A stretch of DNA of 64,000 nucleotides from Chlorokybus atmophyticus (GCA_009103225.1 RHPI01003330.1:626772-690771); one strand, 5' to 3'. Positions 1-12,456 are shown, counted from the stretch's first letter. The notes: generated from the sequence alone by a model not told the origin. A program made the numbers and translations.

Positions 1-1134
1 TTGGAACACCTGTCCACATGCCAGCAACCTTGAGCATGTGACAAACATTCACACCGCGCCGTAGCATTGCCAACAGCTTTAGCGTGTACTTGTTCAAGCA
101 GTAGTCAACTTTTCGGTTGCAACCTGGCCCCCAAAACCCGGCAAAGCATGAGCAAGTGCCATTCTGCACAGTGAAAGTGCACGTCATCAGTGGCATGACA
201 CCCAGGCTTGTACTAACAACCATGCCCAACATGCTGGAACAGTAATAAGCATACCTTTCCGCAAACGCCTCTGCCCATACAACTGTTAGGGCACTGATCG
301 GCATTTGCAAGCATCTCACTGACAAGTAACTCAACACTCATGTTGTTATGTATAGGCCGCCTGCGCAACTGGAACGTCAACTCCTGCAGGTTGGCGGGTG
401 GGAAGGGCAGCGTGCTTGCTGTATTGGAGACTAGCGAAGCACTGTCCTGGCTTCTCTCATGATTCGTGTAACAGAAGGACGCGGGCGTGTCTGACTTCCT
501 GTCCACTGGTCTTCCAGCGGCCACGCACTGGGCATGGCACTCGCATGGCATGAGCATCACCCCAGGGCTGCACGGGATGCTCGTGAGAACTCGCGGTGGT
601 TGGCTGGTGTCGTTGATTGCACATGCCGGCATGAGCAGAGTCTCACATAGACTGCCGACCCAGTTATACGGACAATCGCACCGGCCTTCTGCCAAGTTAC
701 AGACACCTTGTCCACAACCACCTGAACAACCATCACTGGTCCGACAACAACAGAAGGTGAGTGCATGCTGCAGTACAATTGTTACTGGTTGAAATCCTCA
801 GGCATGTAACATTGCATCTGTGCTTGAAGGGTTTAGAGATGGCAGCAGAGCATGCAGTTGTTGGTGGCTGATATTTGACGACTTCAATGAGAGCACTGGT
901 TGTTGCAAGCGTCACATGCAAGGCACAATAAGGCGCTTACTTGAGCAGGCGTAGTCGCGCTGTAGTTGAATCAAAGGCAAAGTTGCCATGCGGACGCTGC
1001 ATTACCACAGCAGGAGGGTTGGACGGCTTGCCAATAGCTTGGCTGGCCACAGCCAGTGCATGGACCTTCAAGGCGGCCAACAGGAGCCATGGTAGCAACA
1101 GCAGGAGTAAAGACATCCATGTTCGGGGCTTCAT
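1..1134 (-). CDS. EGF-repeat secreted or membrane protein (5' part; 3' end outside the window)
   Basis: The product is probably a secreted or type II membrane protein. Its first exon (1134-941) opens with a strong signal peptide or anchor: about 12 residues rich in Leu (SLLLLLLPWLLLAALKV) after a short basic start. Downstream exons (about 770-255, then 163 to the window edge) encode two EGF-like repeats with the C-x-C-x5-G-x2-C pattern: one ends GRCDCPYNWVGSLCE, the other CSCFAGFWGPGC. The second repeat is split by an intron after the GRGVCGK codons, in phase 0. Green algae often put such repeats at the N-terminus of exostosin-like glycosyltransferases, but no transferase domain is visible here, so that is only a guess. 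The junction between exon 1, which ends in phase 2, and the first EGF exon is not resolved; a small exon near 800-915 probably lies between. The gene runs off the left edge. Confidence 0.7.
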
Positions 1135-2369
1135 CCGTCACATTGTCTCTACAAACCCTCCCGTCACAACCAGCACGCTCGATGTATGTTGGGCTTGTCT
1201 GCGTTGCCAATCTGATAGACTGCAACGCGACGCCGGCAAGCTTTCAGCCAGCTACACTACTAGACAATCACGCCGCACTAGACAAAAGCAAGGGTACATC
1301 TGCCACCGGCAGCCAGCTGGAAGCAACGGCTCTAGCCAAGCAGCTGAACGTCCCATCAGACTTGGCGATGTGACGCATTCCGCATGCTGATGTGACTACT
1401 GTAGCATGCAATCAAGCGAGTGAATGACCGATTTACTGTATACTACTGAATGGAGCGGCATTGCAAGCTGTTCATTGCAACCATATAGCCATCCTTACGT
1501 TGCCGCCATGCTCACCGCCGCTGCAGCATGCTTGCGAAACTGTACAACACTGCCACACTGCGACAGCACACTTATGACCGAGCACGCCAGTACAGTGCAT
1601 GCAGACACGCCAGTAGCTCATGCAAGTGTTGCCAGTAGCGTCTATTGGTACAAAGCATGGCAAGTGCATCGTATCTGGATTACGGCAAGCCCGTGGCGTT
1701 TTCCACGCGAGGTTGTTGATGCTTGCGGCGATTCCGCCACGTGCTGGTGTACGGACATGCTGCGTATCATCCTGGGTGAGTAAGCCTCACACAACCCTAC
1801 AAGTCGCAAGTACACAGCTGCCAATCATAGTCATTGTGTCTAGCCAACATGCTTACAGCCAAGGTGAGCCTAGCAACCAACTCTTCAGGAGTTTAGAGCT
1901 CGCAGTGAGCCTTGCGTAGTACCGCTGTGCGGGCTTCAGCAGAGTCGGCAAGGGGTTTTGTTGAGGGCCTTGTCTGTGTGCTCAAAGCATCCACGATTGT
2001 GCAATGCTATCAGCAGTGGCAGCTTTCACCTGCTTTGGGCCACTACCGCTGAATTTAGACGGACCAACTTGAACTGAGAACCAATTCAGCTTAGTTGGTG
2101 AGTGGCTTGCTTGCTTGTGGACAAGCAAAATAGTCGTCGGGCTGCGCAGTGTCTGTTGCGTGATAGTCGCGGAAAACTGCACGCCATGCTTGCTTTCTGT
2201 TACCATTCAGCTCAGCCCAAGCATTACAGATCGGGGCACGACGTTGGCTTGCGCAGTGCAATGAAATGTGCAGAAGGGCACAACGTGTGTAATACTGATG
2301 TCCAGTTTGCTTGACGAGCAGCAAGCATCTGGCTGGCATGCCCTCTAAGGGCGACATTGGGCGTTCAGC
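1135..2369. other. Divergent intergenic region, no gene recognised
   Basis: This stretch lies between the starts of the EGF-repeat gene (-) and BBS5 (+), so it should hold both promoters. A plus-strand open frame at 1424-1783 has no recognisable domain and Cys/Ala/Thr-rich composition; I do not support it as a gene. Confidence 0.5.
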
Positions 2370-4541
2370 ATGCGGGATGGCAATGACGGCTCCAATGCAG
2401 TCTGGCAGGACAGGGAGATAAGGCAAGCATTGGTTGGGTTTCATCCTTTTCACATGCAATCTAATGCCACAAGTCAATGACGACGAGTCGTGACCGTCGC
2501 TTCGTTTAGAACTGGATGTCAGTTGCTGACAAGCATACACGAGATTTGTCGCACCTGCTCGCATCAACAAGACGATTTCATGGTGTTTGCTTCTCTGTCG
2601 GGCATGATACTGATGGCTGTGTATATGTTGATGTTGGTGATGGTGGCAGGTTTGACGTGCCAGCGAAGGAGTTGGAGTTGAGGAGAGGAGAGGTTCTCAT
2701 TGACAGGTGAGCCCAAAAAGCCACAACAGTCGTGCAGTCCCTTCGCAACCTTCATGCTTTGACTAAGGAAATGTGGCATGACGCAGCATAGATGGGATTG
2801 AGGATACTAAAGGCAACAATGGGGACAAAGGAGACTTCTTGATCAGCAACTTGAGGCTGGTACTTGTGGTTTCCTGTGCGCCTGCTAGTGTAGACCTAGG
2901 CGCTTTGTCCCTTACTCTTCATTGTTCCAACATGACCTGATAGATATGGATCAGCCAGCGCAACCGCAAAACGAACCTCAGCATCGGGTACAACCCAGTG
3001 CTGTCCATCAATGTGCGCACGGCCACCTCTCGATTGCGAGGCTCAACACAGGTACCATGCCCCAGTGCAAGCCTTTTTGCTGCTGCCCCTGATGCGATAC
3101 ACATGTGCAGCTGTATCGGATGTTGTGTCAGGATGACACTGTCATAGCTGAACATTGTGTTGAGTAGCAGCATTGCACGTTGGAAAGTGCATTCTTTTCC
3201 AACAAGGCGCCACTTGGCAGGCTTTGTATGTACTTACAAAGTTCAACGGGAGCCGCTTCGAGTTCATATTCACCAACATGACCAAAAACAATCCCCGCAT
3301 GTTCTCAACAATCCAGGTGCGCAGAGTTGTCCTTCATTCCTCAATGTTTAAACAAGCCTGTACTAGAAGCAGGCTGACAGCCCCAGTTGCAATATTCACT
3401 CTTAAGCAGGCTGTCTTCAGGGCGTATGACACATCACGATTATACCGAGACCTGAAGTTGAGGGGTTCCATCATACAAGATAAAGAGCTGCGCCTGTTGC
3501 CAAAAGAGCAGACCATCAACAAGGTGACTAGCAGCTTTGTTGTTGGGTCATCATCATGGGTCATGTCGTACTAAGATACATGTGCACGCAACAGAATGTA
3601 GCCCCGCGTACATTCCAACTGTATCCGCAAAGCCACATGTGATATGTGTGTCACTGTCACTTGCTGTCTTCCCTATGTTGTGTGAGTGCTTCATATGACC
3701 TCTCTATAAATTTGTGGTAACAGGTGCTAGGCGTGTGGAATTTGTCCAGTGATCAAGGCAACCTGGGCACGTTTGTAGCAACCAATGTGCGGCTAGTGTG
3801 GTTTGCAAACCTGGCTGAGAACTTCAACGTGTCCATACCATACTTGCAGGTGGGCATGCAACACGGCAAGCACATGCTGGTAAAGTGTACCGCAGTACAC
3901 AAAAGTCAGGTTACTGATGAAGCTTTGACACATGCCAGATGAAAAGCATTCGCATACGAGACTCTAAATTTGGACCTGCACTTGTCATTGAAACCACAGC
4001 ACGCAGTGGCGGCTACATCTTGGGTTTCCGCGTGGACCCCCAGGTAAAGAGCACTTTGTGACTGCAAAGGCAAAAGCATGAGCTTGTTTACTAATCCTAG
4101 TGCAAACAGGAGCGAATGCATGAGGTGTTTCAGGAGGTTCAGTCGCTGTTCCAGGTGCGCATACACGAATGAACACGCACTCGTTGCAACAGGCATTACC
4201 ATATTGCGGCGTGTTTAGACTGTTATGCACCAATACTTGTCAAACCCAAGTCAAAGCAAAACCTACACAAACATTGCCAACAGGTGTACTCGGTCAACCC
4301 CACTTTTGGTGTTGAGTATGCAGTGGAGGATCGCTCAGCCTCGCTGGACAAGGTGACTGTCCCGCGCCAGATGGACGATGTGGAGATTATTGATGACAGA
4401 GAGCGCGATGCGGTCATGGCCTATTATGCGGACGGTGTCAAGAACATCGACAGAGAGCCAGTCTACTGCCCTGAACTAGGATTGGCTATCGAAAGCCTTC
4501 CAGAGGACATGACGCTAGAACAGCTGTGGAATGTGCTGTAA
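2370..4541 (+). CDS. BBS5: BBS5, core subunit of the BBSome
   Basis: BBS5 is one of the eight BBSome subunits that carry membrane proteins in and out of cilia; its two PH-like domains bind phosphoinositides. Ten exons join in phase: 2370-2422, 2650-2706, 2787-2859, 2944-3051, 3221-3316, 3410-3523, 3724-3849, 3939-4043, 4110-4154, 4284-4541. They give 344 residues, against about 341 in animals. Family stretches are clear: [86 protein letters not shown]. The start ATG begins MRDGN and leads to VWQDREIR, matching the family N-terminus. Intron 1 uses a GC donor (AAG|GCAAGC); all others are GT-AG. No break or missing block was seen. The gene implies that the organism builds flagella. Confidence 0.97.
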
Positions 4542-5246
4542 GAAGGCGGTAAAAGTTCTGTTCGCGCGATTGGTCACAGCATAACATACACGTCTGCACT
4601 ATGAATGGCCTGTGATTGTCCTAGCCAAATACACATTCTTAGCAACAGCTGATATCCGTGACAGGGGACAGTGCATTCTAGGAGCTTTGCTGCAAATACG
4701 CGAGCAACTGCATGCTGAGACCCCTTTCTTATGAGGAATACAGCACTGTGTACATCAAATGCAGGACATGCATGTGTACCACCCCGTTGGCCGAGTTAGT
4801 TGGACAGCAGGTGACACTGTTGTATATAAGGGGTATGGTACGGTGGCAGCATGCATGGTGTGGACAATGCGAATGGCATGTATCAACACAAGCATACACA
4901 CGTGTGTAATCAAGTCCTTTGTTGCCACATTGGATTCTGTGCGAGTTGCATAGCCTGCACGCACAGTTGTTTGCTTAATTCCGGGCCCCTCTATTTTCTA
5001 CGCAGCCGTTTTCCAGTGCACTGAGAGGTACTACGCTTGCTTTTGGTGAATCTAACCCCTTCGTTTATAACAAGTGCATGACCACCTGGACTCAGTGACA
5101 TGCAGTAGCTGCTAGAAGTTAACCCACCGGCAAAACATGCTGCCATGTCCACCACATGCAAATGCCCAACTCCCAGTGTCGGTGACAGTGTTGCATATCT
5201 AACATGGCAACCCAATGGGTCCCCGCAAGTCCAATAATGTGCCAAG
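4542..5246. other. Convergent intergenic region between BBS5 and the FYVE gene
   Basis: It should contain both 3' UTRs. No coding signal was seen. Positions 4820-4868 carry a dispersed repeat whose near-identical partner lies at 24281-24328. Confidence 0.5.
4820..4868. repeat. Dispersed short repeat, copy 1
   Basis: About 48 bp reading gtatataaggggtatggta and onward to a GGTGGCAGCATGCATG core is almost identical to 24281-24328. Both copies have TGGACAGCAG a short way upstream. The family and mechanism are unknown. Confidence 0.7.
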
Positions 5247-7211
5247 CTACCCTACCAGCTGTTGTTCTAGTGCGCGGGCACGCCGCAGCGCAGCCTTAGC
5301 CTCTACCAGATTTCCAGCCTTCTTGAACTGCAACGCCTGCAGTTTTGCCGCTTTGATCGCAGCTTGCAGCTTTGCAGGGTTGAGTGCTGGGGCAACCGGT
5401 TGCCTGTCGGGTACCTCCTGTTTATTTGCAACAGATGTTTGCACGTGAGGTTTTCGTGCAGCATTTGCGAGTGGTTCCAACCCAGTGTGAATGGCATCTG
5501 GGCTGACACCAAGCAATGCAGCATCTGCGGCAACTGCAGTAAAGGCTGCAGCAGCTGGGGTGTTGAGAATTTCAGCATGTGGTGGTCTGGCGGGAGGTTG
5601 TATTTGCTGCTGTTGCTGTTGTTCTGCAGAGACCGAATCCAACCCGCTGTGAATGGCATCCGGGCTGACGCCCAACAATGCAGCATCCGTCTCAACAGCT
5701 GTTTGGGCAGGTATGCCCACCGCTTCACTGTGTGAAGCTTCACTTGGAGATGGGATTGGAACCTTGATTGAGGCTTGCATGTCTTCTTCAACTTCATCAG
5801 TCAAGCCGCTGTGCAGTGCATCTGGGCTGAGGCCAAGTAGCGCAGCGTCCGTGGCGACAGCTGGCCCTGGCGCTTGCACTCTAGGCAGTGGGAACGATGA
5901 CGTTCCAATCCCATCAAACCCAATGTCATCAACATCATCCTCATCTTCACCATTGCTTTCATCATATAGCTCTCCCTCGCTCGTGCGTCCCAACACAACA
6001 CCCTCCTCGTCATCTTCATCAACCCAACCCAACTCGCGCAGCTCAGCAAGTGCTTCCGGATCATCCAAATCTTCCTCGGTGAGGTCAAACGGACCTGCAA
6101 TATCCATGCCTGATGAGCGGGCCTTCAAAACAGAAGACTGCTTCTTCTTCGCTGCTGCCTCCACAGCAGCCTCAGCAGCAAGAACCTGCAGACAAGGGAA
6201 GAGCAACACGCTTTGAGTTGTGCGCACGCTGTGCATAATGCACTCCAGTACACACCTGTTCTTGCAACTGCTTTGCAGCCCTCAAAGCATCGCGCGCTTC
6301 GGTCGTCTTGCCTGCACGACTGAGTGACACAGCACGTAGCCTTTCTGTCTGGGCTTTCTTGCGCAACTTTTCCAATATTTCTGGTGTCATGCGCGCCTGC
6401 TTGCTTGACACTGCGGCATCTTCATCATCTTGCCAACCGATGCCCTGCACCCACGACATGTTACGCACATGTACGCCAACAACAAGAGATGAAGTACTAA
6501 ATGTACCTGCAGCTCGGCAAGCAGTTCAGGGTCGTCTTCATCCACATCAGTGTCGTCATCCTCAGCACCGTTGTTCGTATCGATATTACCATCAATCGCG
6601 ACATCATCACCGGCGTCCTCGTCATCGTGGACGCTGTCTGCACGTTTGGCACTCAGCAAGCAAAACAGGACATGCGATAAGGGAGCAAACAATACAATAG
6701 CCAACCATCTTGTCTCACCATCCAAGCCAAGGCCTGCAAGGTCCAATCCAGCTAAGCCAGCACTACCCGTATCAATTGCAAAGCACTCATCACACACCCG
6801 CTGAGGCCGATCACCAAGACCCATGAACTGGAGCGGCTTCTCTTTGGACGTGCATCGACTGCAGAAGAGATCTCCGCACTGCCTGCAGTGATGCTGACAG
6901 AGAAGCAATGCATCATCAGCGCAGGGTGACAGCAGATGGCAAAACTAGTTGGTCCTTGGGAGGTAAGCAAATGACGCTGCATGCAGCTTCACATAGTGCA
7001 GTTCATGCTTGAGATGAGAGGCAAGCCCCTCCAAGCATGCACATGTGGCTTGTTGGCATTTAAATGCTCATACCCGCCGCACGAGGAGGCCAAACTTCAC
7101 ACCACACGCGGTGCACTCGTTGCTGCTGACATCCGCCACCCAATGCCCTTTAACCTCGCTGTTGTTGCTGCTGGCGCTGCTGGCACTGCCAGTTCGCCGT
7201 GAGGACTTCAT
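5247..7211 (-). CDS. FYVE zinc-finger protein with DM14-like motifs and three internal repeats
   Basis: The product is probably an endosomal PI3P-binding protein. Five exons (7211-7074, 6893-6719, 6637-6507, 6444-6256, 6185-5247) give 523 residues with consistent phases. A FYVE finger spans about residues 23-86: WVADVSSNECTACGVKF, then the basic ligand motif R-R-HHCRQCG across an intron, then RPQRVCDECF. An acidic stretch follows. Two helical A-G-(K/N)-x2-EA motifs, RAGKTTEARDALRAAKQL (about residues 192-209) and KKAGNLVEAKAALRRA near the C-terminus, resemble the DM14 repeats of Lgd/CC2D1, which bind ESCRT-III. Between them lie three copies of T/A-DAALLGxSPDAxHxGL. What is seen is FYVE plus these motifs; an ESCRT or endosome role is inferred. 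The start ATG has only 22 residues before the conserved WVAD and fits the family. Confidence 0.88.
5480..5855 (-). repeat. Three DAALLGxSPDA repeats inside the FYVE gene
   Basis: Copies lie near 5855-5802, 5695-5642 and 5535-5482, spaced about 160 nt. They translate as ATDAALLGLSPDALHSGL, ETDAALLGVSPDAIHSGL and AADAALLGVSPDAIHTGL. Linkers between them are diverged and rich in Pro, Ala or Gln, so the 18-residue unit is under stronger constraint than its surroundings. Confidence 0.9.
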
Positions 7212-7951
7212 ATCATATACAAACTTGCAAGCACGACTTGTACTAATCCATGGTTAGTGTCACGGGAGCAGGGCTGGCTGGTCCTGCGCACAGTAAGTCG
7301 TGTCAGCTGTGAAACACTGCGTGTACATCCAATTGGCGTTCTCTTTGCATGCTAACATTATAGTACAGCAAGCATGATGGGATAGAGCTTGCTCAGATAT
7401 AGCTTGGTAACACTATCAAGTTGAAATTTGCATGCAACGCATAAAGAAGCTGACCAATACGTTGACGGCGGCGTGCAAGACGACGGAGGCACCTGGGCAG
7501 CAGCAGTGCGAGGTACGAGGCAGCCCCCCGGCAACCATCAACACGCCATGAGAAGTTTACAACCACCCTCGTGTGTTCGGCGACGATGTCACCGACACCA
7601 CCACCACCACCGCCGCCGCCGCCGCCCAGCTGCACGCAACGCCTCCGTTGACATAAGCAGACGTAAGATTCTCACGTGCGCAAATCCGGCGTTAGCTTAC
7701 GCATAGGCATTGGCATCTTGACGTAAGTTATGTTTATGGCACACAACGCTAGCAAACGTGCCAGTAGTAGGCTGGCCACCAGGCCAGACTAGACCAGGCT
7801 AGGGTTCTGGCCTGGTCTAGTCCGGTCCGTCTAGGCGGGCCTGGTGTTACCGGCCTAGTGGGGCGGCCTGGTAGCTGGAATGGTACGCTCAACGGCAATT
7901 AGTGGGTTGCCTGTTGTCGCTTTGCCTGTGTGCGTCTTGCCGTGAAGTCTT
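7212..7951. promoter_or_regulatory. Divergent promoter region of the FYVE and MYB genes, with a GC-rich hairpin
   Basis: The two genes start at its two ends and face away from each other. Positions 7765-7860 form an imperfect GC-rich inverted repeat of CAGGCCAGACTAGACCAGG against GGCCTGGTCTAGTC units. Near 7592-7630 there is a CCACCACCG/CCG run. No defined promoter box was identified. Confidence 0.45.
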
Positions 7952-7981
7952 GTGCATGTGTGTGGCGTCGTCGTGAGCAGC

Positions 7982-9819
7982 ATGGGTGGGCAGACTGCGG
8001 GAGGCGGAGCAACAGCAGCGGGAGTGGTCAGGTCACCTGGCCAAGCACAAGCGCAAGGAGGCGGATCTCAAGCGTCACAGCAGCCGTCTCCTCCTCAGGC
8101 TGTTGCTCAACAACAAGCACAGCAGCATTCTGCACCGTCACAGCCGCAATCGCCTGTGCAAACACAGCTGTCGCAACAGCTAGCTTCAGGGCAGCAGCAA
8201 CAGCAGCCTCAACTGCCTCTGCCAGGCCAGCAGGTGGTAGTTCAGCAGCAGCAGTTAGTGTCGCCGTCTTTGCCACAGAACGGTAAGCCGCCTCAGGTCC
8301 CAGCTCAGCAGCAGCAGCAGCAGCAAATAAGACCACAGCAGCAGGTTTCTTCCAGACCTTTTGTACAGCAGAAGCAACAGCAGAGCAAGCAGCAGCTCCC
8401 CAAAGCAGTCAACGGGCAGGCTGCTGCGTCTAAGCAGCAGCAGTCTGCTGTTGCGCAACAGCAGAAGAAGCTGTCTCCTCTAGTGCTGCCAGCTTCCGCG
8501 CCTGCCGGTGCCTCAACACCTCACCAACAACAGCAGCGCAGCTTTCCATCTGTAGCTGCAGGGACCACGATCACTGCGTGCAACTCGTGGAGCTGGTTGG
8601 TAAGTTTGAAATGTTACTGTATGCTTGCACCAATGCATTGCACATATCAATCTTTCGGGTTACGTTATTCAAGCATTTGAGCAGTTGGTATGTGCATGTT
8701 TTTGACACGCTGGTGCAATGTGATCAATGCAGAACACTGTACATACACAGTACACACACAGCGTAATATTCAAGTGTAGCGTATGCAGTGCACACGCCGT
8801 GTATACATGCACAACACACCCAGTTAGGTGGCATGGAGCTGGAGCGAATCACCCGATAACTGGTTCCCCCGATTAGGATTTAAAAAAGTTTGAGGAAGCG
8901 CTTGCTCAAGTCGACGAGAACGATGCCGGGCGTTGGGAGAAGGTTGCGGCGCTCGTCCCGCAGATGACCCCTGCCGAGGTGCAGCGCGAGTACGATCGGC
9001 TGTGCGAGGATGTGCAAGTGTTGGAAACGGGCAACGTGCCCATGGCGGATTTCCGCGAGACAACGGCCAGCACACCTGTCGCAATGGTGGCCCGGCCACT
9101 CACCCCTAGCGGTACGCCCATGACCGCGACACCTGTTGACGATGCACTGCTCGCTCATGGCATGTCCGCCGACCGACCTCCGACTGCAAACGGCCGCCTT
9201 GCGCAAGAGAGAAGGAAGGGCGTGCCGTGGACAGAGGAAGAGCACAAGTAAAGCACAATTGCACTGCAATGCTTTGTAGTATCAGCGTATGTTGTATTGT
9301 GACACACGCACATGCACATGCACGCATGCACGTGCGCGCTCACATACCCACACGGTGTGGTGTAACAGGCGTTTCTTGGTGGGTTTGACGCGGTTTGGCA
9401 AGGGAGATTGGCGGAGCATATCACGGGAGTGCGTGATCACCCGGACGCCAACGCAGGTGGCGAGCCATGCGCAGAAGTATTTCATTCGCTTGTCCTCAAC
9501 AGGAAAGGACAAGAGGCGGTCAAGCATCCACGACATCACCTCCATCGGGCAGGACGGCCTCCCGCGGCAGACGCCAGCTTCAGCTCAGATGCAGGGTCAA
9601 CCTGGCGTGGGCGTGCCAATTGCTAGAGCTCCCTCAACCGGACAATCACCTGCCGACGGCGTGCCCACCGCGGGCTTCGCCCCTGCGCCGATCATGGGCG
9701 TGCCTGGCACGCCAGTTGTCCACCCTGGATACACCCCGCAAGCGCAGATGGTGCCGGCTGTCCCGACACAAGGAGTACCGGTGCAGTACATGGCGCCAGC
9801 GCCGGCCATCCGCCAGTGA
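7982..9819 (+). CDS. DIVARICATA-type MYB transcription factor (SANT plus SHAQKYF repeat)
   Basis: This is a plant-lineage transcription factor. Three exons (7982-8599, 8877-9247, 9369-9819) give 479 residues; an upstream in-frame ATG at 7952 would add ten. The first 200 residues are Gln-rich, with many QQQ runs. A SANT-type repeat then spans the first intron: [47 protein letters not shown] second MYB repeat spans the second intron: [45 protein letters not shown], followed by [10 protein letters not shown]. The pair of repeats and the SHAQKYF core are diagnostic of the DIVARICATA/MYB-related class. The C-terminus is rich in Pro, Gly and Val with no known motif. The target genes cannot be inferred. 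Confidence 0.93.
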
Positions 9820-10680
9820 TTCAAACTTGCAGCGTCAGGTACAGCTTCGAGCCATCAATACATCATTCAACCTTCCTGATGAAACTACTGTACATCTCTT
9901 TTGGGCCTTCGTGCTGCAGTGCCCAAAAATTCTTGCATAGCGCGCGCAACCCCTGTACATATGATTGGCCTCGTTGAAACAATGCCAATGCGCATTGGTT
10001 GGGACACTGGGACTTTGGTTCACATTTACCTGACATGTCATTCCTTGCTGTCGCAGTGTTGACACATTCATCAACTTGCACAGTTACTCATTGTTTTGGA
10101 ACCGGTTGCGTTGTCTGCCTGCCATACTCGTTTTTTGCTTGACGCCGATGATGTTTGCTGTGCACTGCGAGTCTTGCTGTTTAATACAGCACCTTGCTAA
10201 CAAAGGCCAACGTTCACTTGTTCCCACCACTGCTGGAGCAGCTCTGGGAACAAGCACAATGTTTCGCAGCTCACAGTGATTGCGTCATTGCATGCTTGAC
10301 ACAATTGCATAGCCATGGGCACCAAGCCATGATTCTGGCCGGTTGCCTTGTCACAAGCTGCAAGAGTGTATGGACGGCCAAGGTCGTACAGTATGGGTTG
10401 CACGTATAGCTGCTTACCTGTTGCCCACAGCTGGACAGCCGGCGATGCCACAGCACCTGGGTCTGCAGGGTTAAGGTCTCTCTGCTGCACAGCAGCGTCA
10501 CATAATACACCAGATGCAGCCATACCTGTGTCACTACCACCATAGCACAAAATGTTCATGCACAGGCGCACTCGTGCATGCAGCATGCGTGTATGCACGC
10601 AGGCATTCAAGTAACCACACACCAGCATCAAGCCCACAGTTAACTCCTGCACACGGTACATAGGGGTGTACAATACAACA
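9820..10680. other. Convergent intergenic region, no gene seen
   Basis: It separates the 3' ends of the MYB and CFAP97-like genes. Only short patternless open frames are present. Confidence 0.5.
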
Positions 10681-12456
10681 TCATGTCAATAGCAGCTCTG
10701 CGCGCACATCATCTATTACTCTGTTCAGCAGCATCTGGTGCTCGGGCCCATTGATTTCCTTGTACAATGCAAACAAAGCTTCCAGCTGTTCTGAAGTGTA
10801 GAGCTTCTCCTCAACGATGCGGTCTATCATCGACGCCTTGAAGTCTTTGTACTGCAAGCAACCATACATGTTGAGGACAAAGACAACCTAATACGTGATG
10901 TGGGTCGTGGCATGACATGCACACAGCTTACCGGATTCCTTGTTTCCACCACCAACACATCATTCCTTGCCGCGGCAATGTCACGCGTAGATCGGGCGGA
11001 TTGCGGGCGCTTCTGCACCTGAAGTTTGCGACTACGCATGAGCTGCTTGTGTGCATCACACTGTGATACGTTGCATCACATTGTGTTACGTTTACAAAAT
11101 GACCACGCAACCAGACCTTACTTGCGTGTGTCACAGTCTGTGGGTATACCAGATCTGGCACGCTTATCCTTGAAAGGAATATGCACATATGGTATGCACT
11201 ACCATTCACACCGAAATGTGTACACCCATGCGCAAATCCATGCATACATATGCGCGACTGTTCACACCTAGGTGTGTTTTGGCTCATAGCGACTGCCATG
11301 CACAGAAGCATGTGACTGTTGTCCTACCAGTACTGTTCAAGGCGAGTTTGCAGTGAACAGCTGACAATGACATAATTGCATGAGTGCATGATTCAACATT
11401 TCCATTTGATAATTGCATCACCTGGGCGAAGTTTTGGTGGCGGGGGCGGGCTGAAGACGGTCTGCTGCTGGTTGTGCTGGCAGGAGGCGGGTGGTCATCA
11501 TTGGCGGAGGTGGCTGTGGGGTCGCGGCGGAGATAGACGGGGTATAGCTGGGCGTCCCACTGGTTCTTTTTGCGCTGGGAGACGGAGGAAAGCCCCGCGA
11601 TGCGCTCCTGCAGTCGCTGAAGCGACAGCTGATGATTCGCGTCGCTCACAGCCTGCAGCTGCTGCTGCTTCCTAGCCCTATTGTTGAAACGAGTGCATTG
11701 GTGATGAATAACACACCACCCCGCCACACACAGATTTGCTGTCATGCACAAAATCATGGAAGCTATGGTGCATACATACATGTTGCTGTGCTTGCAACCG
11801 GTGTGCGCGAAGTATAGTCATTGAGATGTTGGTTGTCCACATGGTGATGATACATGGCAGTTTCGCAGTGTCGGTGCGTCTTGCAGAAGAGTGTAGGGCA
11901 ACGTGCAGGGAAAAGCATGCACAGCACATGTTATGGTGACTGCAGTTGCCAGTGATGTGCAACAGTGGTATGCACACTCGCTGCTGTGTAGTGGAGTAAC
12001 AGAATGCGACATCATCAACATGCTCCCAAGTAGCTGCGCAGTTCAGTCATACAGCTACTGACAAGTGCGTGGGCGCTTGCGTTAGGCAGTATCACATGGT
12101 ACGCTTGCACAATGGACAAGTACACAATCAACTCGCGACACAATGTGGCAGTACAAACGTTGCATAACATAGATACGCATGGTACAAAAATGACAATGCA
12201 GGACTTATGATGCATGCCCGTCAAGGCAAGACGACAATTACCGGTCCAGCGATTGCCGTTGATCTAAAGCAAGGACGATCGAAAAAAGAGTTCAAATTCT
12301 CAACCCCAAGTGATAACAAGAGCTTTGATTGTTTATTAAAGGTATAACTTGAAAATTTGAAACAGCAGTCCAGATGAAACTTGCTCACCTGTTTGCGGAC
12401 AGCACCCTTGCAAGATCGTATGTGGCCGGCGGATCGCTCAGCCTCGTCCGCCCCAT
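10681..12456 (-). CDS. CFAP97/Hemingway-like flagellar protein
   Basis: Four exons (12456-12389, 11677-11422, 11042-10932, 10851-10681) join in phase to 201 residues. The start ATG follows an in-frame TAG directly. The N-terminus has the layout of the KIAA1430/CFAP97 domain: LSDPPATYDLARVLSANR, then a basic helix with DANHQLSLQRLQERIAGL, matching the family's E-N-x-x-LL-x-R-(L/M)-x-x-I pattern. A middle part is rich in Pro and Ser (RPSSARPRHQNFAQ, then RPQSARSTRD). The last exon encodes a compact helical module, YKDFKASMIDRIVEEKLYT to LNRVIDDVRAEL. CFAP97 members act in axoneme assembly, and BBS5 nearby shows that the organism has flagella. The family assignment rests on pattern similarity and is probable, not certain. 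Confidence 0.62.

Noticed and set aside
1424-1783. 119-codon plus-strand frame
   Set aside because: No domain, irregular composition, no good splice context; probably intergenic.
5653-6216. 187-codon plus-strand frame, Ser-rich
   Set aside because: It is antisense to the last exon of the FYVE gene, and its Ser runs mirror the Asp/Glu codons of that exon.
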